Numbered from the stretch's first letter, positions 25,182 through 34,301 are shown. The stretch: 64,000 bases of DNA from Acidipropionibacterium thoenii DSM 20276 (GCF_000423445.1 NZ_AUHZ01000006.1:124001-188000), one strand, 5' to 3'. Notes: generated by a model not told the origin, from the sequence alone. A program made the numbers and translations.

Positions 25182-26222
25182 ATGAAAACCCGAATTCTGT
25201 GTGTTGGAGATGGAGCTGTAGGGACTGCATTGATGGAGGAGCTGAGGCCGCTGGAGAGCCTTGGAGCTGAGATCACCATCGTGCAGGATGCTGATTCCAC
25301 CACGCTGCCCGAGTACATGGACCGTCTCGCACTGGTGGAAAGGGAAGGCTTGGGGGCGATCTCCTCCTGCCAGGCCTTGCTGGACAACTGTGCCGATGCC
25401 GACGTCATCGTTGTGGACGGCACTCCGGTTGGCAGCGATGTCATTGAACGCTCGACTAATCTCAAGCTGGTAGCAGTCTTGCGCGGAGGAGTTGAGAATG
25501 CCGACCTCAAGCAGCTCGAAGAGAGGAATATTCCTCTCGTGCATGCGCCCCAGCGCTCTGCCGACGCCGTAGCTGACTACACGATCGGAATGATGATTGC
25601 TGAGAACAAGAATATTGCTCGTAGCCACCATCTCATCCTCGAGGGTCAATGGTGCAAGAACTACCTTAACCGGGACTACGTCCACAATATGAAGACACGC
25701 ACAGTCGGAATTGTGGGGTTTGGTCAGATCGGATCGCGAGTGGCGAAGCGCCTGATTGGATTCGAAAGCAGAGTGATTGCTTTCGATCCGTTCATGTCTA
25801 CTGCACAGATCGAGAAGGTGGGCGTCACGGCGGTGGACACCCTGGAAGAACTCCTTGAACGGTCGGACTTTGTGACTTTGCACCTGAGGACCTCGCCGCA
25901 GACTTATCACATCATTGATGGCCCGGCTCTGGCGCACATGCAGCGGACCGCTTACCTCATCAACACCGCACGATCATCGTTGGTCGATGAGGCGGCCCTG
26001 GTCGAAGCGCTCCAGCAAGAGCGGATCGGGGGAGCGGCTCTCGACGTGTTCGACATTGAACCGTTGCCTAGCGATCACCCATTCCTGAGCCTGCGGAATG
26101 TGACGCTCACGCCGCATATAGCTGGTACGTGTGCAGATACCTGGCACGCATCTGTGGAGATCGGACTGGAGGAGTTGACCCGCTACCTCAAGGGTGAGGC
26201 TCTTCAGAATCGCAGGATCTGA
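25182..26222 (+). CDS. D-isomer-specific 2-hydroxyacid dehydrogenase family protein
   Basis: A 346-residue member of the phosphoglycerate/formate dehydrogenase superfamily. VGIVGFGQIGSRVAKRL is the NAD loop, the substrate-binding arginine is in LINTARSSLVDE, the acidic relay residue is in ALDVFDIEPL, and the catalytic histidine is in LTPHIAGTCADTW. There is no C-terminal ACT domain, so it is not a regulated SerA. It could reduce or oxidise a 2-keto or 2-hydroxy acid produced by the pathway. The ATG at 25182 has a strong GAGGAG site. GC content is lower than the genome background. Confidence 0.83.
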   Translation: MKTRILCVGDGAVGTALMEELRPLESLGAEITIVQDADSTTLPEYMDRLALVEREGLGAISSCQALLDNCADADVIVVDGTPVGSDVIERSTNLKLVAVLRGGVENADLKQLEERNIPLVHAPQRSADAVADYTIGMMIAENKNIARSHHLILEGQWCKNYLNRDYVHNMKTRTVGIVGFGQIGSRVAKRLIGFESRVIAFDPFMSTAQIEKVGVTAVDTLEELLERSDFVTLHLRTSPQTYHIIDGPALAHMQRTAYLINTARSSLVDEAALVEALQQERIGGAALDVFDIEPLPSDHPFLSLRNVTLTPHIAGTCADTWHASVEIGLEELTRYLKGEALQNRRI

Positions 26223-26352
26223 CTCCTGGGGCTCTCGACTCCCGTAGGGTTGAGCGGAACCTGTGAGAGCATCGCCCGTGTGCGGGCCACCGTCCACGCA
26301 AGGGCAGTGGGCGTTGTTGCAGAACACGGAGTCGAGAGGGGGAGATGCAGTC

Positions 26353-27312
26353 ATGGCTCCACGTCGGGACGTGCAGACCTTGGTCAAGGTCGCGACGATG
26401 TACTACGCGGAGGGACAGAACCAGTCTGCTATTGCCAAATCCCTTGGCATCTCCACGTCCAGCATCTCCCGGATCCTCGCTCAGGCTCGAGACGACGGCC
26501 TTGTCACCGTGATCATCCGGGACCCGTCCAAGGCGGTTGAGCGTCGCACTGACCTTGAGAATGCTCTGGTGAAGGAGTTCGGACTGCATCGTGCTTGGGT
26601 CGCCGCGATAGGGCCGGGCTCGCGCTCACTGGATGAGGTCGGGAGACTGGCCGCTGAGGTCTTCGTGGAGTACACCGCGCAGGTGAGGTCAGTCGGGCTC
26701 AGCTGGGGGCGCACAGTCAGGGCATTCGTGCAGTCCGTGCCTGATCAGCCGACAAGCTTGCCGCTGGAGCTCTACCCGCTGTCAGGTGGGATGTCGGACC
26801 AGGATGCCAACCTGTCTGGCAACGCCGTCGTCCAAGAGCTTGCTGGCCGCTGCGGCGGTCACGCCCATCGAATTGATGCCCCAGCCATTGTTCAGTCTGC
26901 CAGGACTGGAAAGGCGATGCTCGATGAGCCGGTGGTCGCCCGGGCATTGGAAGCAGCTCAGGACTGCGATCTCGCCATCGTTGGCGTGGGATCGATGGGT
27001 GTGCACTGGTCAGCCGGACTTGTTCGCTCGATGAGACTCGATCCAGAGCAGTTGGAACAGGTACGCGCCGCCGGGATCGCTGGTGACGTGTGTGGCAGAT
27101 TCATCAATGATGATGGGAAACCGGTCCTCACACCTGCTGATGATCACGTCATTGGACTGACTTTTGAACAGCTCTCCCATATCGAACGCGTGATGGGAAT
27201 CGTGTCCGGTGCGGAGAAGTCCCGAGGAGCAGCGGCTGTGCTCAGGTCGGGGATTCTCACCGGCATCGTGCTTGATGAGAATTTGGCTGAAGTGGTGCTT
27301 TCGGCGTCCTGA
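26353..27312 (+). CDS. SorC-family transcriptional regulator of the sorbitol-type locus
   Basis: A 319-residue SorC-family regulator. The helix-turn-helix is in QSAIAKSLGISTSSISRILAQAR, and the sugar-phosphate-binding domain contains SVGLSWGRTVRAFV, a conserved ELYPLSGGM segment and the closing GAEKSRGAAAVL. It closes the plus-strand PTS cluster and lies tail to tail with the aldolase operon. The matching TGCAA palindromes upstream of srlA and of the TIM-like gene suggest it controls both. The start at 26353 is chosen for the GGGGAG site and because it removes an unconserved 30-residue leader. Confidence 0.87.
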   Translation: MAPRRDVQTLVKVATMYYAEGQNQSAIAKSLGISTSSISRILAQARDDGLVTVIIRDPSKAVERRTDLENALVKEFGLHRAWVAAIGPGSRSLDEVGRLAAEVFVEYTAQVRSVGLSWGRTVRAFVQSVPDQPTSLPLELYPLSGGMSDQDANLSGNAVVQELAGRCGGHAHRIDAPAIVQSARTGKAMLDEPVVARALEAAQDCDLAIVGVGSMGVHWSAGLVRSMRLDPEQLEQVRAAGIAGDVCGRFINDDGKPVLTPADDHVIGLTFEQLSHIERVMGIVSGAEKSRGAAAVLRSGILTGIVLDENLAEVVLSAS

Positions 27313-27409
27313 GCGCAGCCGCAACAATGCTATCTGCTGTCCTCGCCGTGTTCTCCGTGGGGCGGCCCGACTATCCGCGATCCGGATGGGTCGTTCGTCA
27401 GCTCAATTT

Positions 27410-28273
27410 TCATGCCACGGCCTGGTCGGCATCGTAGATGCATGTCATGAACGCCTTGACATTGGATGCGATTGCTTCAGTTGCAGCGCTCGCGACGTCA
27501 GGATAGACGAAGACATCAGAGTGTTGGTCGAGTAATCTTCGGGCACCGTCCAATCCAGCTTTGACCGAGTAGGTGTAGTAGTTGATCTTCCTCACCCCTT
27601 CGGCGATACATCGGCGGTATTCTTCGTTGCTGAGACCGGAGCCGCCGTGCATGACGATCGGGACTCCCGCCTCGCGCCGCAGACTCCTTACGAGGTCGAA
27701 GTTTAACTTCGGTTCGCGGTGATACAGGCCGTGGACGGTACCGAACGAAGCGGCCAGGCAGGTGACTCCGGTGCGTTCCACAAACTGTTTGGCCACGGCG
27801 GGGTCGGTGTAGAGAGCTTCATCCGCGACTCCCTGATCGGGATCGCCGTTCTCGTTGCCAGTCATCACTCCCAGCTCTCCCTCAACGCCAGCGCCGTAAC
27901 CGTCAGCGATCTGGACAGCTTCTGCGGTCGTCTCGACGTTGCGCTCGAACGGCATACGTGATCCATCCAGCATCACCGAGGTGAACCCCAGCTCCAGGCC
28001 AGTGCGGATGTAGTGGAGATCCTCACCATGGTCTATATGAACCACGCACGGTACCGAAGCTCGTTCGGCAAGGGAGACCATTGCTGGCCCGATATCGGTG
28101 ATCCTATTGATTTTCTCGTGACTTTGGGCGTGGGCCAAAATTACCGGAACATTGAGCTGCTCGGCTGCTCTTATCGTGGCCACCAGTGACTCAAAAATAG
28201 GTGTGTTGACTGCGGCAATTGCGCATTGATGATCCTCGGCGTAGTCGAGGGCGTCTTTGAGACCGATGAGCAT
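27410..28273 (-). CDS. Class II ketose-bisphosphate aldolase (FbaA/GatY/KbaY family)
   Basis: A 287-residue zinc-dependent aldolase of the type that cleaves fructose- or tagatose-1,6-bisphosphate to dihydroxyacetone phosphate plus glyceraldehyde-3-phosphate. Zinc-binding histidines appear in PCVVHIDHGED, GTVHGLY and IVMHGGSGLS, and VNTPIFESL is the family N-terminal motif. It is the last gene of the isomerase-YjbQ-aldolase operon. Since no sugar-phosphate kinase is present in the locus to make a bisphosphate, the substrate may be a ketose-1-phosphate or a four-carbon analogue. That is inference. Confidence 0.85.
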   Translation of the reverse strand: MLIGLKDALDYAEDHQCAIAAVNTPIFESLVATIRAAEQLNVPVILAHAQSHEKINRITDIGPAMVSLAERASVPCVVHIDHGEDLHYIRTGLELGFTSVMLDGSRMPFERNVETTAEAVQIADGYGAGVEGELGVMTGNENGDPDQGVADEALYTDPAVAKQFVERTGVTCLAASFGTVHGLYHREPKLNFDLVRSLRREAGVPIVMHGGSGLSNEEYRRCIAEGVRKINYYTYSVKAGLDGARRLLDQHSDVFVYPDVASAATEAIASNVKAFMTCIYDADQAVA

Positions 28274-28277
28274 GACG

Positions 28278-28811
28278 TCACTCTCCGATGACAGCGACTT
28301 TAATCTTGCGGTCGCGTTCGCGGTTGGGGTCCCAGTCGACGAAGTAGATGTAGCCCACAGCGCCGATCTGGAGAGCGGAGTTGTCGATGACGAAGGTCTG
28401 GGATGCTCCGATGAGCGTACCGCGAAGGTGGGCCTCGGTGTTGAGGAGACTCTCCAGATCGGGCACCAGAATCGTCGAACCGGTGCTGGTAGCGCCGTCG
28501 GTCATGTTCTGAACTGCCTCGACGTGAGCGGGTCCGGGGTGGTGATACTGGTTGTTGGTCATGCAGCGGGGGAAGATCTTGTCCAAACCCTCGTTGAGAT
28601 CGGCTTGGATATATTCGTCGCCGGCGAAATCTACGTCATGGCAGTACTCCTCGAAGAACACAGAGCAGGTGGTATGCGTCGACGCCACTGTGCAGATGCC
28701 TGATTTGACTCCCGATGCTGCGACGATGCGGCGCACCTCATCGGTGATCTCGAAATAGGTGGGTCGGCCGGCCTTGGACCGAACTTGGATGGTGTCAATG
28801 TTGACGGTCAT
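28278..28811 (-). CDS. YjbQ/UPF0047-family protein
   Basis: A 177-residue protein of the YjbQ (UPF0047) family. Visible family motifs are VASTHTTCSVFF (with the Thr-His-Thr-Thr core), EGLDKIFP, the YHHPGPAHVEAVQNM histidine cluster, and GTLIGASQTFVIDN. Some family members have weak thiamin-phosphate-synthase activity, but the physiological role is unsettled; family members also occur in sugar catabolic clusters. It ends 4 bp before the aldolase start and follows the TIM-like gene by 19 bp, so all three form an operon. It may handle a phosphorylated or reactive intermediate, but nothing here proves it. Confidence 0.82.
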   Translation of the reverse strand: MTVNIDTIQVRSKAGRPTYFEITDEVRRIVAASGVKSGICTVASTHTTCSVFFEEYCHDVDFAGDEYIQADLNEGLDKIFPRCMTNNQYHHPGPAHVEAVQNMTDGATSTGSTILVPDLESLLNTEAHLRGTLIGASQTFVIDNSALQIGAVGYIYFVDWDPNRERDRKIKVAVIGE

Positions 28812-28830
28812 AGTTTAGATTTCCTTCTTG

Positions 28831-29589
28831 TTACTTGCTGTGCAGGTCCTTCTGAACAGTCGAAGCGATATGAGGATTGGGGGTTGCGTCTAGCAGCCTG
28901 TTGCGGCGGTCCTTTTCGGCGCGCAGGGCGGTGAGCATGTCAGAGATGGTGGACCGCCAGTCTGGTGCACAGACGATGCCACTGGTTCCACCCGAGGCGT
29001 CGGCTCCGAGCGCCAGTACTCTTGCGACGTCCTCACCGGTGGACACGCCCGCTCCCTGGAGCACCATGATGGCGGGGTTGACCTCCTTGACCGCGGCGGT
29101 GGAATCCCGGATGTAGTCGTCAGTGGTGAGCGAGCCGGTGCCGATATTGGAGGAGGGCTCGCAGATCATCACGTCGGGTCCCAGCTGTGCGACCACCCGA
29201 CACTGGGCGATGGAGTCGGCGCAGACCACTGTGGCGAGCCCGACCTCACGGGCGCGCATCAGAGCGGCGTCCAGCTCGGCCAGGGTGAGGGGGTGCTCGG
29301 CGTGATTGAGCACCACGGCCCGGGCCCCGGCCGCCACCAGTGACTCCGGCAGGATGTGCCCCATCCCTCGGCCGGGATTGATGGGGTCCATGTGCTGGGC
29401 GGTGACGATCAGTCTCTCCGTCTGCTCGGAGACAAGCCGGATGTCTGCGTGCTGGACGGTGAACATGATGTCGACACCGAAGTCTTGGCTCAGGCCGTCG
29501 GCAAGCTGGGCGAGTTCCAAGGCCTGGTCGCCGTAGAGATAGGCCTTCGGATTGATGATGAGAAACGGAGCCTCGATGACCCGATTCAT
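28831..29589 (-). CDS. Triosephosphate-isomerase-like sugar-phosphate isomerase
   Basis: A 252-residue TIM-barrel protein. The three catalytic positions of TIM appear conserved: lysine in INPKAYLY (NPK for the usual NWK), histidine in LNHAEHPL (for GHSERR), and glutamate in ICEPSSNIGTG (for YEPVWAIGTG). The altered surroundings mark it as a paralogue, comparable to the isomerases of erythritol and threitol catabolism (EryH/LerI type), rather than housekeeping TpiA. It heads the operon and has a GGAGG site. A substrate such as erythrulose phosphate or dihydroxyacetone phosphate is plausible but unproven. Confidence 0.8.
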   Translation of the reverse strand: MNRVIEAPFLIINPKAYLYGDQALELAQLADGLSQDFGVDIMFTVQHADIRLVSEQTERLIVTAQHMDPINPGRGMGHILPESLVAAGARAVVLNHAEHPLTLAELDAALMRAREVGLATVVCADSIAQCRVVAQLGPDVMICEPSSNIGTGSLTTDDYIRDSTAAVKEVNPAIMVLQGAGVSTGEDVARVLALGADASGGTSGIVCAPDWRSTISDMLTALRAEKDRRNRLLDATPNPHIASTVQKDLHSK

Positions 29590-29609
29590 CTGACCTCCAA
29601 GGGAGTAGA

Positions 29610-29623
29610 TGCAAGATATTGCC
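29610..29623. promoter_or_regulatory. Candidate operator upstream of the TIM-like gene
   Basis: TGCAAGATATTGCC repeats the TGCAA-N4-TTGCA palindrome found at 19893-19906 with one end mismatch, 21 bp upstream of the TIM-like start codon. It suggests both operons of the sorbitol-type locus answer to one regulator. Confidence 0.5.
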
Positions 29624-29771
29624 CGTAAGGGGAAAATTTGTGCGTACTGGAATCATCCCACGGAGGTTCGAGGTGCACAAGCCCACCGGGAAGGTTCGCG
29701 CGTCACCTGCCTGAACCTGGCCACCCGATCTGGCCGCCACCGCGGTTTCGGCCGACGATAGAGTCACGACC

Positions 29772-30548
29772 ATGGCAGAACCCGTGGTGGCCCTCGTGAT
29801 GGCTGCCGGTATCGGCACCAGGTTCGGTGGGCCGGTCCCCAAGCAGGTCAAGGAGCTCACCGGCAAGGCGGTGGTGGCGGTGGCGGTGGAGGCGATGGCC
29901 GCCGGCGGCTGCACCGATGCAGTGGTGGTGGTCAAGGGCGGTATGCACAACCACTTCCGACTGGCCCTGGCGGCGTCCCCCATCCCGGTGCGGTTCGCCA
30001 CCGGCGGCGCCAGCCGCCAGGAGTCGGTGCACCACGGCCTGCAGCTCATCAAGAACCATCCGCAGCTGTGCCAGGCGCGCAAGGTCCTGATCCATGACGC
30101 CGTGAGGCCGCTGGTGCCGGCCTATGTCGTCGAGGATGTGCTGGCCGCCCTGGACGCCGGGGCGGTCGCGGTGACCCCGGCGGTCCCGGTGGTCGACACC
30201 ATCCGCCAGCTGGACGGCGAGACCTCCACGGTGATTGACCGATCCACCCTGCGAGCTGTCCAGACCCCCCAGGGATTCGACCGGGAGGTCATCACGGGCT
30301 GTCACGAGAGGCTGCACGAGGAGGGCGGGGAGGTCACCGATGACGTCACCTGCTGCCAGAACTACGGCTACCCGGTGGAGCTCGTCGGAGGCTCACGGAT
30401 GGCACTCAAGATCACCGAACCGCTGGATCTGGACATCGCCGAGACGCTGCTCAAGGCCACCGCGGGAGCCGGCCACCACTCCGGACGCCGGGTCCGCAGG
30501 GTGCTCAGCGGGATGGATCCCCGACCCTCGCACCGGCGTCGCGGATGA
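29772..30548 (+). CDS. ispD: 2-C-methyl-D-erythritol 4-phosphate cytidylyltransferase
   Basis: Third enzyme of the MEP isoprenoid pathway; it joins CTP to methylerythritol phosphate. The 258 residues include the nucleotide-binding loop [17 protein letters not shown], the catalytic DAVRPLV motif, and [10 protein letters not shown] with the [10 protein letters not shown] region. A basic tail of about 20 residues extends past the usual end. It overlaps ispF by 4 bp (ATGA). The first enzymes of the pathway lie elsewhere. Confidence 0.94.
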   Translation: MAEPVVALVMAAGIGTRFGGPVPKQVKELTGKAVVAVAVEAMAAGGCTDAVVVVKGGMHNHFRLALAASPIPVRFATGGASRQESVHHGLQLIKNHPQLCQARKVLIHDAVRPLVPAYVVEDVLAALDAGAVAVTPAVPVVDTIRQLDGETSTVIDRSTLRAVQTPQGFDREVITGCHERLHEEGGEVTDDVTCCQNYGYPVELVGGSRMALKITEPLDLDIAETLLKATAGAGHHSGRRVRRVLSGMDPRPSHRRRG

Positions 30549-31027
30549 TCCCGCAGATCCGCACCGGCATCGGTACTGACGTCCACCAGCTGGTGGACGG
30601 CGTGGAGATGCACCTGGCCGGGTTGTTCTTCCCCGATGAACCGGCCGGGCTGGCCGGGCACTCGGACGGTGATGTCGCCGCCCACGCGATCTGTGATGCC
30701 CTGCTCTCGGCCGCCGGGCTGGGGGATCTCGGTGCCAACTTCGGCACCGATCGTCCCGAATGGGCCGGGGCTGCCGGGGCGGCATTCCTGACCGAGACGG
30801 TGAGGATGCTGGCCCGGGCCGGCTGGCAGGTGGGCAATGTCGCCGTTCAGGTGATCGGGAACCGCCCGAGGATGGCGGCGCGGCGCCACGAGGCCGAGGC
30901 ACTGCTCACCGATGTGGTCGGTGCGCCGGTCTCGGTCTCAGCGACCACCACAGATCACCTCGGACTGACAGGGCGGGGCGAGGGGGTCGCGGCGATCGCC
31001 ACCGCTCTCATCGGCCGGCAGGGCTGA
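30545..31027 (+). CDS. ispF: 2-C-methyl-D-erythritol 2,4-cyclodiphosphate synthase
   Basis: This enzyme cyclises the IspD/IspE product in the MEP pathway. The 160-residue protein has the metal-binding GIGTDVHQL at its N-terminus, the conserved [24 protein letters not shown] and a closing [20 protein letters not shown]. It is translationally coupled to ispD. Its last 90 bp overlap the 3' end of the convergent MATE gene on the other strand. Confidence 0.94.
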   Translation: MIPQIRTGIGTDVHQLVDGVEMHLAGLFFPDEPAGLAGHSDGDVAAHAICDALLSAAGLGDLGANFGTDRPEWAGAAGAAFLTETVRMLARAGWQVGNVAVQVIGNRPRMAARRHEAEALLTDVVGAPVSVSATTTDHLGLTGRGEGVAAIATALIGRQG

Positions 31028-32452
31028 AGCCGGCGCGACCGGCACCAGGGGCTCCACCACCGAGGTGGGCGAGGCCGCCGGCACCGCGGTCGGGAGGACC
31101 GGCGGCGCACTGCCGGCCAGCTCATCGGCGACCAGTCGGCGTCGCAGCACGAGCCAGGCGATCGTCACCGGCACCAGGGCGAGGAACCAGGCCAGCGGCG
31201 CCGCGATGCACACCCCCAGGAATCCGATGTGACCGACGAGCACCAGACCGGCGATGATCCGCACCACCAACTCCATCACCCCGGCCATCGTCGGCACCGA
31301 GGTCGACCCCAGGCCCTGGACCGTGTTGCGCAGCAGGAACAACAGTGCCAGCACCCAGTACAGCGCAGAGTTGATGACCAGGTAGCGGTGCGCCAGGGCC
31401 ACCACGGTCTCCGCCCCGGAGCCCACGAACACTCTCACGACGGACTGTCCCCACAGGTAGATCATCGCGCCGAGCAGGACGCCGAAGCAGCTGGCGATGA
31501 TCCCTGTCCGGAAGACGCCCACGCGGATCCGGCGGGGTTGAGCGGCTCCCCGGTTCTGCGCCACATAGGTGGTCATCGCTACTCCGACCGAGGCCAGCGG
31601 GGCGACCGCCATCTGGTCGACGCGCATCGCCGCGGTGAAGGCGGCAACCGTCTCGGATCCCAGGTTGTTGACGCCGTACTGCAGGATGGCCGCCCCGGTG
31701 GCGATCACCGACATCTGGAATCCCAGGGTCAGACCCAGCCGAAGCGACTCGCGCAGCTCGTCGTGGGTGACCGCCAGATCGGCTCGACTGAGCCTCAGAA
31801 TCGGCATCCGGCGTCTGATCAGTACCAGGCACAGCACCACCGATAGGCCCTGGGCGACGACTGTGGCGGCCGCAGCGCCGCCCACTCCCATGCCCAGACC
31901 ACCGACGAACAGGACCACCAGCCCGGCATTGATCAGGCACGAGATCACCAGGAAGATCAACGGCGTCCGCGAGTCGCCCAGGGCCTGGATCATCGCGGAC
32001 AGGAAGTTGAAGGCCACCATCGCCGAGGAGCCGGCGCTGAGCACCATCAGGAACACCGTGGAGTCGTGGACCAGTTCGGGGGGAGTGTCCATCCAGCCCA
32101 GCACGGTGCGGGCCCCCGGCGTTCCGGCCAGGGTGGTCCCCACCGCGATCCCCGTGATGATGACCAGCCCGGCGGCCACCCGTCGGCGCACCGCCGGCAG
32201 GTCGCCGGCTCCGAACGCCCGGGCCACCGGGATCGCCAACCCGGTGGAGGACCCGATGGAGAAGCCGATCAGGAAGAACTGGATGCTTCCAGATGCCCCG
32301 ACCGCGGCCAGCGCATTGACTCCGAGCAGGCGGCCCACCACGGCTGCATCGGTGAAGGAATATGCCTGCTGGAACAGGTTGCCGATCAGCAGCGGGAGGG
32401 TGAACAGCAGGATCAGCCGCACCGGAGGTCCGGCGGTGAGGTTCTTCGTCAT
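30938..32452 (-). CDS. MATE-family multidrug/metabolite exporter
   Basis: A 504-residue membrane protein with about 12 helices. Typical MATE features are [20 protein letters not shown] at the N-terminus, [11 protein letters not shown], and [17 protein letters not shown] proline/serine/alanine-rich hydrophilic tail of about 60 residues follows the last helix, and its coding region overlaps the 3' end of ispF by 90 bp. Substrates are usually cationic drugs or metabolites and cannot be predicted. The overlap may make the tail a frame extension of no functional importance. Confidence 0.88.
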   Translation of the reverse strand: MTKNLTAGPPVRLILLFTLPLLIGNLFQQAYSFTDAAVVGRLLGVNALAAVGASGSIQFFLIGFSIGSSTGLAIPVARAFGAGDLPAVRRRVAAGLVIITGIAVGTTLAGTPGARTVLGWMDTPPELVHDSTVFLMVLSAGSSAMVAFNFLSAMIQALGDSRTPLIFLVISCLINAGLVVLFVGGLGMGVGGAAAATVVAQGLSVVLCLVLIRRRMPILRLSRADLAVTHDELRESLRLGLTLGFQMSVIATGAAILQYGVNNLGSETVAAFTAAMRVDQMAVAPLASVGVAMTTYVAQNRGAAQPRRIRVGVFRTGIIASCFGVLLGAMIYLWGQSVVRVFVGSGAETVVALAHRYLVINSALYWVLALLFLLRNTVQGLGSTSVPTMAGVMELVVRIIAGLVLVGHIGFLGVCIAAPLAWFLALVPVTIAWLVLRRRLVADELAGSAPPVLPTAVPAASPTSVVEPLVPVAPASALPADESGGDRRDPLAPPCQSEVICGGR

Positions 32453-32467
32453 GATGTGCCCGCCAAG

Positions 32468-33106
32468 CTATCGCAGTATGGAGCTGATATGGGGATCGGC
32501 GTCCAGCAGGCCGGTGAGTCGGGAGCTTCCCCAGACGCCGACCACCTCCGCCGCTGCGAGGTCACCGGGCTCGGTTGCCACCAGCCACGAGTGGTCGTCG
32601 GGCCAGATCAGGTCGGGACTGTGTCGGAAAGCCATTCGGCCCATGGTGCTCTCCCACCTCGTGACGGCCTCCAGCCGTCCACGGAACAGGGCGAGGTCAC
32701 GGCCCTGGAAAGTGAGCGGGTTGTGCAGCATGTCGTCCCACCACTGCCTCAACAGGGCCCTCTGACGGGCACCGAAGGCCGCCATCCGGACCCCCTTGTC
32801 GGCCGCCCAGATGGAGGCTTTGGCCAATCTGCCCGGCTCATCGGGGATCAGGACGGGAGTACCGAACTCGCCTCCCCAGAAGCCTGCTCGGCCGGTCCAC
32901 TGGCCGTAGGTGACCTCGATGCACAGGTGAGCCGGTGTGGCCTGCCGCAGGCATCCGACCAGACCTTCCAGGGCATCGTCCGGCAGGCCTTCCGGGCCGC
33001 AGGCGAGCCTGCGATGCTCCTCGAACCGGTCGTCCAGTGCGCCGGGCTCCTCGAGATCGGCCAGCCAGGACGCGAAGTGCAGGTCGTCGGTGCGGCTGAT
33101 GGGCAT
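32468..33106 (-). CDS. Hypothetical actinobacterial protein
   Basis: A 212-residue soluble protein without a signal peptide. The C-terminal half contains HSPDLIWPDDHSWLVATE, which resembles a motif (SPNLWWPEDRAW...) I recall from uncharacterised actinobacterial proteins; I know no function for it. The N-terminal half has WTGRAGFWGGEFG and a few tryptophans that suggest a compact ligand-binding fold. It starts upstream of the MATE gene on the same strand with 15 bp between, so they may be cotranscribed. Confidence 0.65.
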   Translation of the reverse strand: MPISRTDDLHFASWLADLEEPGALDDRFEEHRRLACGPEGLPDDALEGLVGCLRQATPAHLCIEVTYGQWTGRAGFWGGEFGTPVLIPDEPGRLAKASIWAADKGVRMAAFGARQRALLRQWWDDMLHNPLTFQGRDLALFRGRLEAVTRWESTMGRMAFRHSPDLIWPDDHSWLVATEPGDLAAAEVVGVWGSSRLTGLLDADPHISSILR

Positions 33107-33179
33107 GACGACATCCTGACATGGCCACTGCGTGACCCCGTCACCGGCCCGGTGCCGGGGCCGCCCAGGGGTGTTCGGA

Positions 33180-34301
33180 TCAGCTGGTCTGGGCGCTGTC
33201 GTAGCGGCGCAAGGTGTTGGCGGTGATCTGTTCCAGATCGATCTCGTGGCCCAGCCCGGGGGAGGTCGGCACCTGGACCCAGCCGTCGGTGGCGATCACC
33301 GGCGGGACGATGACGTCGCGGGCGTAGTACTTGTCGGACCCGGAGACGTCGGAGGGCAGCGTGAACCCGGGCAGCGAGGAGATCGCCACATTGGCGGCCC
33401 GCCCGATCCCGAACTCGTGCATCCCCCCGCACCAGACCGGGATCCCGGCGTCCCTGGCGATGTCATGGGCCGCCCGGGCCACCGTCAGCCCGCCCATCCG
33501 CGAGACCTTGATATTGAGCACCCGGCCGGCCCTCAGGGCGATCATCAGCCCCAGATCGTGGAGATCCTCGACCGACTCGTCGAGGCAGATGTCGGTGGCG
33601 ATCCGTTGCTGGAGGCGGGCATGGCCCAGCAGATCGCGGGGAGCGAAGGGCTGCTCGATCATCGTCAGCCCGAAGTCGTCCAGCTCCTTCAGATGAGACA
33701 TCGTCTCGTCATCTGAGGTGTAGACGCCGTTGGCATCGACATGCATGTCCAGCTCCGGGAACTCGGCGCGCACCGCGCGGACCGGCTCGATGTCCCAGCC
33801 GTGGCTGATCTTGAGCTTGACCCGGTGATACCCGGCCGTCACCTGGTGTTCGACCTGGCTGAGCAGGTCATCGATGGTGGCCTCGATCCCCAGTGAGACG
33901 CCGGCCCGCACCTGGCTGCGGGTGCCCCCCAGTGCCGATGCCAGCGAGACTCCCTGGGCGCGCGACCACAGATCCCAGGCCGCCCCGACCAGGCCGGCCT
34001 TGGCGAAGAAGTGACCGCGGATCCTCGACCAGAGCGCGTCGACCTGTTCGGGATGGTCCCAGTCGGCGTCCAGCACGGTGGGCAGCAGGAAGGCGGTGGC
34101 GATGTCCCAGGCCGTCGAGGTGGTCTCCGAGCAGTAGAAGGGTCCCGCCGGAGAGGCGATCTCCCCCCAGCCGGTCTGGCCGGCTGCGTCGGTGAACTCG
34201 ACGAGGATGTGGTCGAGGGTGGACTTGGCATGCGAACTGGTCTGGAACCGGTGGACCAGCGGAAGCCTGACCTCGAAGAGCCTCGCTCGGGTGATTCTCA
34301 T
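33180..34301 (-). CDS. N-succinylamino acid racemase / o-succinylbenzoate synthase family enzyme
   Basis: A 373-residue enolase-superfamily enzyme. The two catalytic lysines are in VKLKIS (KxK) and NIKVSR. The metal ligands follow the superfamily order in DANGVY, IEQPF and LDESV. Members act as OSBS in menaquinone synthesis, as N-acylamino acid racemases, or both. No other menaquinone genes are nearby. It is the last gene of a three-gene unit with a GNAT acyltransferase and lies close to an M20 deacylase, the three-part arrangement known for D- to L-amino acid conversion through N-succinyl intermediates. I therefore favour the racemase role. It overlaps the SIS gene by 4 bp. Confidence 0.82.
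   Translation of the reverse strand: MRITRARLFEVRLPLVHRFQTSSHAKSTLDHILVEFTDAAGQTGWGEIASPAGPFYCSETTSTAWDIATAFLLPTVLDADWDHPEQVDALWSRIRGHFFAKAGLVGAAWDLWSRAQGVSLASALGGTRSQVRAGVSLGIEATIDDLLSQVEHQVTAGYHRVKLKISHGWDIEPVRAVRAEFPELDMHVDANGVYTSDDETMSHLKELDDFGLTMIEQPFAPRDLLGHARLQQRIATDICLDESVEDLHDLGLMIALRAGRVLNIKVSRMGGLTVARAAHDIARDAGIPVWCGGMHEFGIGRAANVAISSLPGFTLPSDVSGSDKYYARDVIVPPVIATDGWVQVPTSPGLGHEIDLEQITANTLRRYDSAQTS

Noticed and set aside
33180-34301. Labelling the enolase-superfamily gene menC
   Set aside because: No menaquinone biosynthesis genes are adjacent, whereas GNAT and M20 neighbours fit the N-succinylamino acid racemase role better.
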